A stretch of DNA of 64,000 nt from Pseudomonas sp. 7SR1. GTDB taxonomy: Bacteria > Pseudomonadota > Gammaproteobacteria > Pseudomonadales > Pseudomonadaceae. The stretch covers positions 5,037,001 to 5,101,000 of the forward strand of contig NZ_LT707064.1 in NCBI RefSeq assembly GCF_900156465.1, written 5' to 3'. Made by a program: the position numbers and the translations under genes. Under the pieces are notes generated by a model. It saw only the letters and a list, made by a program, of their open reading frames with translations, had not been told where the DNA came from and made no database searches. Each line of letters starts with the position of its first letter. Positions within the stretch are counted from its first letter, which is position 1. Of this stretch, positions 18,266 through 27,581 are shown one piece after another.

Positions 18266-18280
18266 TGAGAATAATTCCCA
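18266..18280. promoter_or_regulatory. Fur-like box upstream of the TonB receptor
   Basis: TGAGAATAATTCCCA is a near-perfect palindrome matching the Fur hexamer pattern GAGAAT-A-ATTCTC with one mismatch. It lies ~47-61 nt before the receptor start, in the gap shared with the divergent MCP gene. Confidence 0.65.
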
Positions 18281-18433
18281 GTAAATCTTTTCCATCAAGC
18301 CCATCGCCTTCCAACCCTATGAATCGGGCCGACTTTTGCAGAGTGATATCAAATAGCCCTTCCCCGCCTAAAGCTTTTGCGCTTTCGGTCGAATGTATTC
18401 CATTAAAAGATTTTTCCGCCCAGGAGCGACGGT

Positions 18434-20230
18434 ATGCAGACGTTAAAGGACTTGTACGAGTCTATCGAAATGCGTTTTTTCGATACCCTCACTAAAAAGC
18501 TGTCGAGCCTTTTTCTACTGGTCGTGGTCAGCGGGTTGCTGTACTGGGTCGCCCTCAGCGCCCGTGCGGACATCGTGCTGCAGTTGCGCAATGCCCAATT
18601 GGACGCCGCCTTGCTGGGGCAGATCGAGGGGCGACTCGACAGCCTGACCCACGCGCTGCTGTTCGGTACGTTACTGACGGCGGGCATGATCAGCTTCATG
18701 GTCTGGTACTTCCGCCATCTCATCGTGCGCCCGGTCACAGCCATGACCAAGGCCCTGGAGGAAATCGCCAACGGCGAAGGCGACCTGTCCAAGGACTTGC
18801 CCCTGGTGACCCACGACGAAATCCGCGTACTGGCGGGCACGTGCAACCGTTTCCTGGCCAAGCAGCGGGAAATCATCAGCAACGTCCAGGCCCTGACCGT
18901 ACACATCGCCGTGGAATCGGCGCGTTCGCTCAAGAACATCAGCGATTCCAGTGACAGCGCTACCCACCAGGCACGCTTCGCCAAGGAAGTGATGGACCAG
19001 AGCAACAGCGCCGTTGGCCGCATCGAGGAAGTCTCGCGCCAGACCCAGGGCATCTCCAGCACCACCGCCCAGAACCTGAGCATGGCCCGCGACTCCTACG
19101 CCGAGTTGCTCGAAGTGACCGGCAACATCAGCGAAATCTCCAGCAGCCTCAACGAGTTCGCCACGCTGGTGAACGCCTTGAACCAGCGCTCCTCGAGCAT
19201 CAAGTCCATCGTCGGGTTGATCCAGCAGATCTCCGCCCAGACCAACCTGCTGGCGCTCAACGCCGCCATCGAAGCCGCCCGGGCCGGCGAAAGCGGCCGA
19301 GGCTTCGCCGTGGTGGCCGATGAGGTGCGGACCCTGGCGCAGAACGTCAGCCGGGCCACCGACGATATCTCCCGCAACATCGACGCCATGCTGGAAGAAG
19401 TCAGCTCCACCCATCAACAGACCACCCAGATCAGCCACAGCGCCCGGGAAACCCAGAAAGTCGTGGAGCGCGCCTCCGGCCATTTCGAAAGCATGATCGG
19501 CGACTTCGAGTCCACCAATGGCAAGCTGGCGGACATCGCCGAGCATATCCAGCAGTTCGCCGATGCCAACACCGGCATCAACGAGCGAGTCACCCAGATC
19601 CACGCCGACAGCCAGTCCATCGATCAGCGCATGCAGCATTCGGCGACCGCCACCCGCGACCTGTCCGGCGTGGCCGAGCGGGTGCAGGCGTTGCTGGGCC
19701 GCTTCGTGCTCGGCCATGGCAAGCTGGACGCCGCCATCACCCGGGCCAGCGAATGCCGGGACACCCTTCAGGTCCGCCTGCAGGCACTGCTGGACGAGGG
19801 GCTCGATCTGTTCGACCAGAGTTATCAGCTGATCCCGGGCACCGATCCCAAGCAGTACATGACCCGCTACACCGAACGCTTCGCCCAGGTCTGCCAGGAA
19901 GCCTGCGACACCCTCACCCGCAGCACGCCGGGGGGCAAGGTTTCGTTCATTGTCGACAGCAAGGGGTATTGCCCGGTGAACAACAGCTGGGTTTCGAAGC
20001 CACCGACCGGTGACCGGGCGGTGGATCTGCCGGTGTGCCGCAACAAGCGAATCTTCAACGACCCCATTGGCCTACGTGCGGCAGGCAACGTCCAGCGCTT
20101 CCTGCTGCAGACCTACCTGCGCGATACCGGGGAAATCATGACCGAGATCGACGTCCCGTTCTTCTTTGGCGGTCGTCACTGGGGCAACTTGCGCGTGGGC
20201 TTCGATGCGGCGGTGTTGCTGGCGGAGTGA
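18434..20230 (+). CDS. Methyl-accepting chemotaxis protein with C-terminal sensor-like domain
   Basis: The 598-residue chemoreceptor has two membrane helices (~25-42 and ~73-93) separated by only ~30 residues, so it has no real periplasmic ligand domain. A HAMP segment follows, then the MCP signalling hairpin with [34 protein letters not shown] (~270-300). The extra ~150 C-terminal residues include [37 protein letters not shown] and [13 protein letters not shown] recall similar tails in McpB-like receptors, where they look sensory. AGGAG lies 7 nt before the ATG. It diverges from the iron receptor. Confidence 0.9.
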   Translation: MQTLKDLYESIEMRFFDTLTKKLSSLFLLVVVSGLLYWVALSARADIVLQLRNAQLDAALLGQIEGRLDSLTHALLFGTLLTAGMISFMVWYFRHLIVRPVTAMTKALEEIANGEGDLSKDLPLVTHDEIRVLAGTCNRFLAKQREIISNVQALTVHIAVESARSLKNISDSSDSATHQARFAKEVMDQSNSAVGRIEEVSRQTQGISSTTAQNLSMARDSYAELLEVTGNISEISSSLNEFATLVNALNQRSSSIKSIVGLIQQISAQTNLLALNAAIEAARAGESGRGFAVVADEVRTLAQNVSRATDDISRNIDAMLEEVSSTHQQTTQISHSARETQKVVERASGHFESMIGDFESTNGKLADIAEHIQQFADANTGINERVTQIHADSQSIDQRMQHSATATRDLSGVAERVQALLGRFVLGHGKLDAAITRASECRDTLQVRLQALLDEGLDLFDQSYQLIPGTDPKQYMTRYTERFAQVCQEACDTLTRSTPGGKVSFIVDSKGYCPVNNSWVSKPPTGDRAVDLPVCRNKRIFNDPIGLRAAGNVQRFLLQTYLRDTGEIMTEIDVPFFFGGRHWGNLRVGFDAAVLLAE

Positions 20231-20331
20231 GGGTGCGCTTACACGCCCCCCTTCCCCGGAAACGACTGATGTTGGGGGGAAGTCTGCTCACAAGCGGTGG
20301 ATCAGCGACATCATCGTCAACTGACCCACTG

Positions 20332-20469
20332 CCATCGCGAGCAGGCGCGCTCCCACAAGGGATCCGTGGCGTAAGCAAATCCTGAGGTCATCCTACAAAG
20401 GGGTCTGAGGTGTATGCACCTCTTGAGCCCCCAGAAACAACTGTGGGAGCGAGCAAGCTCGCTCCCACA
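20332..20469. repeat. REP-type palindromes between convergent MCP and ybdD-like genes
   Basis: Two elements are present. One at 20332-20357 starts CCATCGCGAGC and ends CTCCCACA. The other is a perfect 28-bp palindrome at 20442-20469, TGTGGGAGCGAGC / GCTCGCTCCCACA around AA. They are of the family repeated throughout this window and lie beyond the stops of both flanking genes. Confidence 0.85.
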
Positions 20470-20500
20470 AGGGTTGCATCATCCGCCGGCAATCAGCGGT

Positions 20501-20698
20501 TCAACAGCACTTGGGCCCGGCCTTGCCGCCGTAGCGGGCTTCCTGGCGTTCGCGGAAGAACGCCTCGTAGTCCATCAGCGGCTTGTCCGGGTGCTTGGTT
20601 TGCATGTGCTCGACGTAGTTGTCGTAGTCGGGCATGCCGACCATCAGGCGGGCGGCCTGACCGAGGTATTTACCGAGGCGACTCAAGTCATTGAACAT
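20501..20698 (-). CDS. YbdD/YjiX family small protein
   Basis: This 65-residue protein begins [32 protein letters not shown] and ends in KCC, matching the YbdD/YjiX family. In enterobacteria the family member encoded next to CstA or BtsT is needed for pyruvate uptake by that transporter. Here it lies 16 nt after cstA on the same strand, so the same partnership is inferred. Confidence 0.9.
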   Translation of the reverse strand: MFNDLSRLGKYLGQAARLMVGMPDYDNYVEHMQTKHPDKPLMDYEAFFRERQEARYGGKAGPKCC

Positions 20699-20714
20699 CG
20701 TTGCAATCCTCTGG

Positions 20715-22775
20715 TTACGCGTCCGGCAGGGCCTGGAATGGCGCTTCTTTGTCCGTGCGCTCTTTCGTGCCCCAGGCGGCGATGCCGACCTTGAGCGCGT
20801 AGAACAGGATGCTGAAGACCACGAACAGGAACAGCACCGTCAGCGTGGCGTTGGTGTAGGCGTTGAACACCACGTGCTGCATCTGCTCCACGCTCTTGGC
20901 CGGGGCCAGGACCTGGCCGGCGGCCAGGGCATCGTTGTACTTGCGCGCCAGGGCCAGGAAGCCGATCGCCGGGTTGGCGTCGAACAGCTTGATCAGGCCC
21001 GCGGTGGTGGTGCAGATCAGCAGCCACGTCGCCGGCAGCAGCGTGACCCAGACGTAGCGCTGGCGCTTCATCTTGATCAGCACCACGGTACCGAGCATCA
21101 GGGCGATCCCCGCCAGCATCTGGTTGGAGATGCCGAACAGCGGCCACAGGGTGTTGATGCCACCCAGCGGGTCGATCACGCCCTGGTACAGCAGGTAGCC
21201 CCACAGTGCCACGCAACCGGCGGTGGCGATCAGGTTGGCGGGCCAGGATTCGGTGCGCTTGAGGGCCGGCACGAACGAGCCCAGCAGGTCCTGCAGCATG
21301 AACCGCCCGGCACGGGTGCCGGCGTCCACCGCGGTGAGGATGAACAGCGCTTCGAACAGGATCGCGAAGTGGTACCAGAACGCCATGGTGTTCTCACCCG
21401 GCAGCACCGAGTGCAGGATCTGCGCGATACCCACCGCCAGGGTCGGCGCACCACCGGCGCGGGCCAGGATGGTGGTTTCGCCGATGTCCTTGGCCACCGC
21501 CTGCAACGCGTCCGGCGTGATGGCAAAGCCCCAGTTGCTGACGGTCTGCGCCACGGCCACCACGTCGGTGCCGACGATGGCCGCCGGGCTGTTCATGGCA
21601 AAGTACACGCCCGGCTCGATCACCGAAGCGGCGACCATGGCCATGATCGCCACGAAGGACTCCATGAGCATGCCGCCGTAGCCGATGTAACGGGCATTGA
21701 CTTCGTTATCCAGCAGCTTGGGCGTGGTGCCCGATGAAATCAGCGCATGGAAGCCCGACACCGCGCCACAGGCGATGGTGATGAACAGGAACGGGAACAG
21801 CCCGCCCTTCCACACCGGGCCGGTGCCGTCGGTGAACTGGGTCAGCGCCGGCATCTTCAGCTCCGGCATGGTGATCAGGATGCCGATCGCCAGGGCGACG
21901 ATGGTACCGATCTTGAGGAACGTGGACAGGTAGTCCCGCGGCGCCAGGATCAGCCACACCGGCAGCACCGCCGCGACAAAGCCGTAGCCGATCAGCATCC
22001 AGGTGATCTGCACGCCGGTAAAGGTGAAGGCCTTGGCCCAGACCGGATCGGCGGCCACCTGCCCGCCCAGCCAGATCGAACCCAGCAGCAACAGCACGCC
22101 GATGAGGGAGATCTCACCGATGCGGCCCGGGCGGATGTAGCGCATGTAGATGCCCATGAACATCGCGATCGGGATGGTCGCCATCACCGTGAAGATCCCC
22201 CACGGGCTCTCGGCCAGGGCCTTGACGACGATCAGCGCCAGCACCGCGAGGATGATGATCATGATCAGAAAGCAGCCGAACAGCGCGATGGTGCCGGGGA
22301 TACGGCCCATTTCCTCGCGCACCATGTCGCCCAGGGAGCGACCGTTGCGGCGGGTGGACAGGAACAGGACCATGAAGTCCTGCACCGCACCGGCCAGCAC
22401 CACGCCGGCGATCAGCCAGAGCGTGCCGGGCAGGTAGCCCATCTGCGCCGCCAGCACCGGCCCGACCAGCGGCCCCGCGCCGGCAATCGCCGCGAAGTGG
22501 TGGCCGAAGAGGATGTGCTTGTTGGTCGGGACATAGTCCAGGCCATCGTTGTTGAGCACGGCGGGAGTGGCCCGGCGCGCGTCGAGTTGCATCACGTTGT
22601 TGGCGATGAAAAGGCTGTAGTAGCGGTAGGCGACCAGGTAGATGGCCACGGCTGCGACGACGATCCAGAGGGCGTTGATGGGTTCGCCGCGGCGCAAGGC
22701 CACGACACTCAACGCACAGGCTCCCAGAACAGCCACGGCAAACCAGGCGAGGTGTTTAACCAGACGGGTTGTCAT
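20715..22775 (-). CDS. cstA: CstA family carbon-starvation / pyruvate transporter
   Basis: This is a 686-residue polytopic inner-membrane protein of the CstA/BtsT family, which carries out proton-driven uptake of pyruvate and perhaps peptides. Family blocks are [36 protein letters not shown] near the N-terminus, [20 protein letters not shown], and later [29 protein letters not shown] 22775 is chosen because AGGAG lies 7 nt upstream. An eight-codon longer frame lacks such a site. It is followed by the ybdD-like partner and diverges from a two-component pair that may control it. Confidence 0.93.
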   Translation of the reverse strand: MTTRLVKHLAWFAVAVLGACALSVVALRRGEPINALWIVVAAVAIYLVAYRYYSLFIANNVMQLDARRATPAVLNNDGLDYVPTNKHILFGHHFAAIAGAGPLVGPVLAAQMGYLPGTLWLIAGVVLAGAVQDFMVLFLSTRRNGRSLGDMVREEMGRIPGTIALFGCFLIMIIILAVLALIVVKALAESPWGIFTVMATIPIAMFMGIYMRYIRPGRIGEISLIGVLLLLGSIWLGGQVAADPVWAKAFTFTGVQITWMLIGYGFVAAVLPVWLILAPRDYLSTFLKIGTIVALAIGILITMPELKMPALTQFTDGTGPVWKGGLFPFLFITIACGAVSGFHALISSGTTPKLLDNEVNARYIGYGGMLMESFVAIMAMVAASVIEPGVYFAMNSPAAIVGTDVVAVAQTVSNWGFAITPDALQAVAKDIGETTILARAGGAPTLAVGIAQILHSVLPGENTMAFWYHFAILFEALFILTAVDAGTRAGRFMLQDLLGSFVPALKRTESWPANLIATAGCVALWGYLLYQGVIDPLGGINTLWPLFGISNQMLAGIALMLGTVVLIKMKRQRYVWVTLLPATWLLICTTTAGLIKLFDANPAIGFLALARKYNDALAAGQVLAPAKSVEQMQHVVFNAYTNATLTVLFLFVVFSILFYALKVGIAAWGTKERTDKEAPFQALPDA

Positions 22776-22958
22776 TGCGTGTCTCCTGCCGATGTCCAAG
22801 AGGACTGCGGCGATTGTTTTTATAATGTGCCCCGGCTATTCGGAGCCGGCCCAATATCGTTGCAAGCCGTCAATAAATAAATCCGTAGTACTACGTAGAC
22901 GCCGTCGGTCTTGCAGGGCCGGGCTTGCTTGCACAGGTCTGCTATCGGGTAGGATGTT

Positions 22959-22973
22959 TGGCATATGATGCCA
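22959..22973. promoter_or_regulatory. Palindrome in the cstA / sensor kinase intergenic region
   Basis: TGGCAT-ATG-ATGCCA is a perfect 6-3-6 inverted repeat, 42 nt before the kinase start and ~185 nt before cstA. It could be the target of the adjacent LuxR-type regulator. It does not have sigma-54 spacing (GG to GC is 8, not 10 nt). Confidence 0.4.
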
Positions 22974-23014
22974 GTCATCACGCCTCCCCTCGCCAGGCCC
23001 GGACAGGAGTACAG

Positions 23015-24376
23015 ATGCTGCTCAAACACAAAATCGTCGCCCTCGGGATCCTGCCCCTGGTCCTGGCGATCGCTGTCATCTGCGTGCTGGTGATTTCCCT
23101 CAACCGCCAGTTGGGTGATCAGCAGGCGCAACTGATCGAAGACAGCATCCTGGCCAGCAAGCGCGCCGAGTTGAAGAACTATGTCGAGATGGCGCAGAGC
23201 CTGATCGCCCCGCTGTACAACGATGGACAGGGGGACGAAAAGGCCCAGCAGCAAGTGCTGGAGGAGTTGCGCAAGCTCAGCTTCGGCATCAACGGTTATT
23301 TCTTCGTCTACGATCGCCAGGGCCGCAGCCTGATGCATGCACGCCAGTCGGAACTGGTGGGCCAGTACCTCTGGGACATGAAGGATCCCCACGGCCTGCC
23401 CGTCATCCAGGCGCTGATCAAAAGCGCCGAGTCAGGCGAAGGCTTCCAGCGCTATGCCTGGAACAAGCCCTCCTCCGGCCAGGTGACCGACAAACTGGCC
23501 TATGTGGTCATGCTCGATCGCTGGGGCTGGATGCTCGGCACCGGGATCTACCTGGAGGATGTCGAACTCGCCACCCAGAAGGCCCGCGATGAAGTGGCCC
23601 AGGGCATCCACACCACCATGCAGGCCATCGCCGCGGTGGCATTGGTGGCGGTGCTGCTGGTATTCGCCGGCGGCATGACCCTGAACGTCAGTGAGCACCG
23701 CCTGGCCGACAAGAAACTGCAACGGCTGAACCAGCGCATCGTCAGCTTGCAGGAGGAAGAGCGCTCACGGGTGTCTCGCGAGCTTCACGACGGCATCAGC
23801 CAGGTGCTGGTGTCGATAAAGTTCCAGTTCGAACTCGCCAGCCATGTCCTTGAGAATGGCCAGGAAAATGGCCTGGGTATCCTGAAGAACGCCACCGACC
23901 GGCTGGGCCAGGCCATCGGCGAAATCCGCAGCATTTCCCATGACCTGCGCTCCTCCCTGCTCGATACCCTGGGCCTGCCGGCCGCCATCGGCCAGCTCGC
24001 CGCCGAGTTCGAACAGCGCAGCGGGCTCGAAGTGTCCTATCGAAGCAACGAATTCGACTGCCGGCTGGAAAATGGCGCCCCCGTCTCGCTGTTCCGCATC
24101 GCCCAGGAGGCCTTGACCAATATCGAACGCCACGCCGGAGCCAAGCGGGTCGCCATCACCCTGTTCGGTTCGGGCCAGTCCTTGCGCCTGACGGTGGTGG
24201 ATGACGGCATGGGCTTCAACGTGCCCCAGGTCGAACGTGGCCATGCTGGCATCGGCCTGCGTAATATCCGCGAACGGGTCGAGCATTTCGGCGGCCGCCT
24301 GGAACTGACCTCGACACCCGGACGAAGCGAACTGGACGTCCTGCTCCCCATGAACACGTCGGTCACGCAAAGCTGA
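23015..24376 (+). CDS. Cache-domain sensor histidine kinase (NarX/UhpB-type core)
   Basis: The 453-residue kinase has an N-terminal helix (~8-28). A periplasmic single-Cache-like domain with GINGYFFVYDRQGRSLMHA and VVMLDRWGWMLGTGIYLEDV follows, then a second helix (~205-227). The HisKA_3 region has H258 in SRELHDGISQVL, and an HATPase has VDDGMGF and GIGLRNIRERV. Cache domains of this type usually bind small carboxylates. ATG 23015 has AGGAG 5 nt upstream. Its regulator follows after 31 nt. Divergence from cstA suggests pyruvate or another carboxylate as signal (inference). Confidence 0.9.
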   Translation: MLLKHKIVALGILPLVLAIAVICVLVISLNRQLGDQQAQLIEDSILASKRAELKNYVEMAQSLIAPLYNDGQGDEKAQQQVLEELRKLSFGINGYFFVYDRQGRSLMHARQSELVGQYLWDMKDPHGLPVIQALIKSAESGEGFQRYAWNKPSSGQVTDKLAYVVMLDRWGWMLGTGIYLEDVELATQKARDEVAQGIHTTMQAIAAVALVAVLLVFAGGMTLNVSEHRLADKKLQRLNQRIVSLQEEERSRVSRELHDGISQVLVSIKFQFELASHVLENGQENGLGILKNATDRLGQAIGEIRSISHDLRSSLLDTLGLPAAIGQLAAEFEQRSGLEVSYRSNEFDCRLENGAPVSLFRIAQEALTNIERHAGAKRVAITLFGSGQSLRLTVVDDGMGFNVPQVERGHAGIGLRNIRERVEHFGGRLELTSTPGRSELDVLLPMNTSVTQS

Positions 24377-24407
24377 TGAGCCCCCATTACAACAAGAGCG
24401 CCTGCCC

Positions 24408-25040
24408 ATGAGCCTGCCCCCTGTAATCCGTGTCGCGCTGGTGGACGATCATTCCCTGGTCCGCGACGGCATCAGGGCCTTGCTGTCCGTCATGCCGCAA
24501 CTGGAGGTGGTCGGTGAAGCGGAGAACGGCGAGCAAGCGCTGGAAATGATCGGTCGTTGCCAGCCGGACCTGCTGCTGATGGACATCGGCCTCAAGGACA
24601 TGAACGGACTGGAACTGACCCGGCTGCTGGGCAAGCAGTACCCCAGCCTCAAGATCCTCATGCTCAGCATGTACGACAATCATGAATACGTGAGCGAGTC
24701 CGTGCGCTCCGGCGCCAGTGGCTACGTGCTCAAGAACGCCCCATCGCGGGAAATCATCGCCGCCATCGAAGCCATCATCAGCGGCGGCACCTTCTACAGC
24801 GCCGAGATCGCCCAGCGGCTCGCCGCCGATCCGAACACCGACAACGAACTGACCCCTCGCGAGAGCCAGGTGCTGCGCAAGATGGTCCAGGGCCTGAACA
24901 ACAAGGAAATGGCCCGGGAACTGGACATCAGCGTGCGCACCGTCGAGACCCACCGCCTGAGCATCCGCCGCAAGCTCAACATCGACAAACCCGCGGCACT
25001 GGCGAAGTACGCCATCGATCACGGGATCATATCCAGCTGA
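24408..25040 (+). CDS. LuxR/NarL-family response regulator paired with the Cache kinase
   Basis: This is a 210-residue regulator with a receiver domain (VDDHSLVRDGIRALL; phospho-acceptor D59 in LLLMDIGLKDMNG; conserved Lys in YVLKNAP) and a C-terminal LuxR helix-turn-helix (LTPRESQVLRKMVQGLNNKEMARELDISVRTVETHRLSIRRKL). It is the cognate partner of the upstream kinase by position. Likely targets include the divergent cstA promoter, where a TGGCAT/ATGCCA palindrome lies; this is inference. Confidence 0.9.
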   Translation: MSLPPVIRVALVDDHSLVRDGIRALLSVMPQLEVVGEAENGEQALEMIGRCQPDLLLMDIGLKDMNGLELTRLLGKQYPSLKILMLSMYDNHEYVSESVRSGASGYVLKNAPSREIIAAIEAIISGGTFYSAEIAQRLAADPNTDNELTPRESQVLRKMVQGLNNKEMARELDISVRTVETHRLSIRRKLNIDKPAALAKYAIDHGIISS

Positions 25041-25125
25041 ACAGTGGACGGCTGACGCGGATGCAGCGGGCGGAACCGTCCACGCAAGGTTGCAACGGCG
25101 CCATGGCTCCGGCAGGTGCCTCGCT

Positions 25126-25551
25126 TCACTTCGCGAACAGCTGGCCCATGTCCTTGAAGGCCTTGAATTCCAGCGCGTTACCACACGGATCGAATAAAAA
25201 CATGGTCGCCTGTTCGCCAACCTGGCCCTGGAAGCGAATATAGGGCTCGATCACGAATTCGGTGCCGAAGGACTTCAAGCGTTCGGCCAACGCTTCCCAT
25301 TCCTGCCAGCCCAGCACCACGCCAAAATGCGGGACAGGAACGTCATGACCGTCCACCGGGTTGCTATGGACGCTTTCCTGGGACGGCGTCTTCGGATGTT
25401 CATGGATCACCAGCTGATGTCCGAAAAAATTGAAATCGACCCATTGGGCGCTGGACCGCCCTTCTTCCAGGCCAAACACTTGGCCGTAGAAAGCGCGGGC
25501 GGCCGCGAGGTCATATACAGGGATAGCCAGGTGAAAAGGCGCGATACTCAT
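25126..25551 (-). CDS. VOC (glyoxalase/bleomycin-resistance) family protein
   Basis: This is a 141-residue single-domain vicinal-oxygen-chelate protein. Likely metal ligands are H8 (FHLAIPVYD), His in VPVPHFGVV, and Glu in [12 protein letters not shown]. The [15 protein letters not shown] helix-strand start is typical. The reaction is unknown; family members act as dioxygenases, isomerases or resistance proteins. It diverges from a LysR regulator 100 bp away that probably controls it. Confidence 0.88.
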   Translation of the reverse strand: MSIAPFHLAIPVYDLAAARAFYGQVFGLEEGRSSAQWVDFNFFGHQLVIHEHPKTPSQESVHSNPVDGHDVPVPHFGVVLGWQEWEALAERLKSFGTEFVIEPYIRFQGQVGEQATMFLFDPCGNALEFKAFKDMGQLFAK

Positions 25552-25651
25552 CGGGACTCCAGGGGTTTGAGGTCAGGGAAACCAGCCTAGCGCCGCGCAG
25601 AAGATAAAAAAATCAATATAAATCGCTCAGGAACACAACTATTCTTTGTGA

Positions 25652-26530
25652 ATGATCAAAGAACTCAAAACACTGGTCGCCGTCTGCCGCGAGGGCACGT
25701 TCGCCGCCGCCGGCCACCGAATCGGCCTGACCCAGGCCGCCGTCAGCGCCCAGATGCAGCGTCTGGAAGCCGAGCTGGGCTTCCCGATCTTCGATCGCAA
25801 GGGTCGTAGCGCCCAGCTCAATCGGATGGGTCATCAAATCCTGCTCCAGGCCCAGGACCTGCTGCGCCTGTACGACAACCTGGGCTCCGCCAGCATCGGT
25901 GCGCCCGCCAGTGTCTTGATCAACATCGGCGCCATCGCCTCGGTACAGCGCTCGTTCCTGCCGGACGCGCTGGCGAAGTTCCACCGACAGTATCCGCAAT
26001 GCCGAACCCGCGTGATACCCGGCCTGTCGATCGAGTTGATCAACCTTGTGGACGCCGGTGAGATCGACATGGCCCTCATCATTCGCCCGCCTTTCTCACT
26101 GCAGAGCGACCTGCGCTGGGCCACTCTGGTCCGTGAGCCCTACCGATTGATCGTACCCGCCGATGTGCCCGGGGATGACTGGACCGAACTGCTCGCCAGC
26201 CAGCCCTTCATCCGTTATGACCGCTCTTCTTTCGGCGGCAGGCAGGTGGACCGATTCCTCAGCCGGATGCCTGTCAACCTGCGAGAAATATGCGAGCTGG
26301 ATGAACTGGATGCGATCATCAAACTGGTGGGAAAAGGCGTGGGGGTCGCGCTGATTCCCCAGACCGCCGCCCATCAGGACTGGCCCGGCGACGTCCGGGT
26401 GGTGGAGCTGGGGGAGCACACTTTTCACCGTGATATCGGCCTCGTGCATCGTCGCCCCCAAAGCCTGAGCGAGCCTGTGGGATCGCTCGTGCAATTGATG
26501 AGCGAACATATCCGACCGGACGGCCCTTGA
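25652..26530 (+). CDS. LysR-family transcriptional regulator
   Basis: This 292-residue protein has an N-terminal winged helix-turn-helix (ELKTLVAVCREGTFAAAGHRIGLTQAAVSAQMQRLEAELGFPIFDR) and a LysR substrate-binding domain (ALAKFHRQYPQCRTRVIPG, GEIDMALIIRPPF). The divergent VOC gene is its most likely target. The short gap is A/T-rich (aaaaaatcaatataaat) but I could not fix a T-N11-A operator. The ligand is unknown. Confidence 0.9.
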   Translation: MIKELKTLVAVCREGTFAAAGHRIGLTQAAVSAQMQRLEAELGFPIFDRKGRSAQLNRMGHQILLQAQDLLRLYDNLGSASIGAPASVLINIGAIASVQRSFLPDALAKFHRQYPQCRTRVIPGLSIELINLVDAGEIDMALIIRPPFSLQSDLRWATLVREPYRLIVPADVPGDDWTELLASQPFIRYDRSSFGGRQVDRFLSRMPVNLREICELDELDAIIKLVGKGVGVALIPQTAAHQDWPGDVRVVELGEHTFHRDIGLVHRRPQSLSEPVGSLVQLMSEHIRPDGP

Positions 26531-26652
26531 ACACGAGCCCTGCCGCCACCGCGGGCGCAAGCATGCCCAGCCCACGCCTTCGGTGACAGCCTGCAAGCAC
26601 TTTCACTACACTGGCCCGTCTTGTCCCCTTCCCTTGCGAGACGTGCGTCCCT

Positions 26653-27444
26653 ATGAAAAACACAATAAGCACAATGACGTTCTGCGGCCTGATGGCGCTG
26701 TGCGGCAGCGTCATGGCCGAGCCGGCCCCTTCCCATCTGGATCAGGTCCTGCAACGCGGCGAGCTCAAGGTCTGCACCACCGGTGACTACAAGCCCTACA
26801 CCTACAAGGCTGAAAGCGGTGAATACGAAGGCATCGACATCGACATGGCACGCTCCCTGGCCACGAGCCTGGGGGTGAAGGTGCAGTGGGTGCAGACTAC
26901 CTGGAAGACCCTGATGCCGGACATGCTGGCAGGCAAGTGCGACATCGGCATGGGCGGGATTTCCGTGACCCTGGAACGCCAGAAGAAAGGGTTTTTCAGT
27001 GACACCCTGGACGTGGACGGAAAAATCCCGCTGGTGCGCTGCGAAGACCAGTCGCGCTACCAGACCATCGAGCAGCTCAACCAGCCCTCGGTGCGCCTGG
27101 TGGAGCCCGCCGGCGGCACCAACGAAGCCTTCGTACGGGCCTTCCTGCCCAAGGGCCAGCTCAGTTTCCATGACAACGTGACCATCTTCCAGGAGCTGCT
27201 GGACAAGCGGGCCGACGTGATGATCACCGATGCGTCGGAAGCCCTCTACCAACAGAAACTCAAGCCTGGCCTTTGCGCCGTCAACCCGACCCGCTACCTG
27301 CAATATGGCGAGAAGGCCTATCTGCTGCCTCGGGACGACACCACCTGGAAAATGTATGTGGACCAGTGGCTGCACCTGAGCAAGGCCAATGGCAGCTACC
27401 AGAAAGTCATCGGGCAGTGGCTGGCGGTGCCAGGGGCTCGATAA
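26653..27444 (+). CDS. pheC: Periplasmic cyclohexadienyl (arogenate/prephenate) dehydratase, PheC-like
   Basis: The 263-residue protein has a signal peptide ending near GSVMA (~22) and a type-3 periplasmic binding-protein fold. It strongly resembles Pseudomonas PheC: CTTGDYKPYTYKAESGEYEGIDIDMA, MGGISVTLERQKKGFFS, GGTNEAFVRAFL, HDNVTIFQELLDKRADVMITDASEA, and GEKAYLLPRDD...YVDQWLH. The Glu in TDASEA (residue 196 of the precursor) matches the position of the catalytic Glu that I recall for PheC. It would convert prephenate/arogenate to phenylpyruvate/phenylalanine outside the cytoplasm. No ABC permease lies nearby, supporting an enzyme rather than a transporter subunit. A plain solute-binding protein is the alternative. 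Confidence 0.75.
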   Translation: MKNTISTMTFCGLMALCGSVMAEPAPSHLDQVLQRGELKVCTTGDYKPYTYKAESGEYEGIDIDMARSLATSLGVKVQWVQTTWKTLMPDMLAGKCDIGMGGISVTLERQKKGFFSDTLDVDGKIPLVRCEDQSRYQTIEQLNQPSVRLVEPAGGTNEAFVRAFLPKGQLSFHDNVTIFQELLDKRADVMITDASEALYQQKLKPGLCAVNPTRYLQYGEKAYLLPRDDTTWKMYVDQWLHLSKANGSYQKVIGQWLAVPGAR

Positions 27445-27468
27445 CGCTCTGATAACGATGCGTCAGGC

Positions 27469-27557
27469 TGTGGGAACGAGCCTGCCCGCGATGGCGCCAG
27501 GTCAGCCACACTGCAAGTCGCTGACACACCGCCATCGCGAGCAGGCGCGCTCCCACA
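27469..27557. repeat. Inverted pair of REP elements (REPIN)
   Basis: One REP half starts TGTGGGAACGAG and ends GCGATGGC (27469-27495). An opposing copy starts GCCATCGCGAGC and ends CTCCCACA (27531-27557). They lie between the convergent pheC-like and TRAP binding-protein genes. Confidence 0.85.
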
Positions 27558-27581
27558 GACTTGAACGGGACCCGATTCAGC

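Noticed and set aside
22959..22973. A sigma-54 promoter reading of TGGCATATGATGCCA
   Set aside because: The GG and GC doublets are separated by 8 rather than 10 nt; the symmetry fits a dimeric regulator better.
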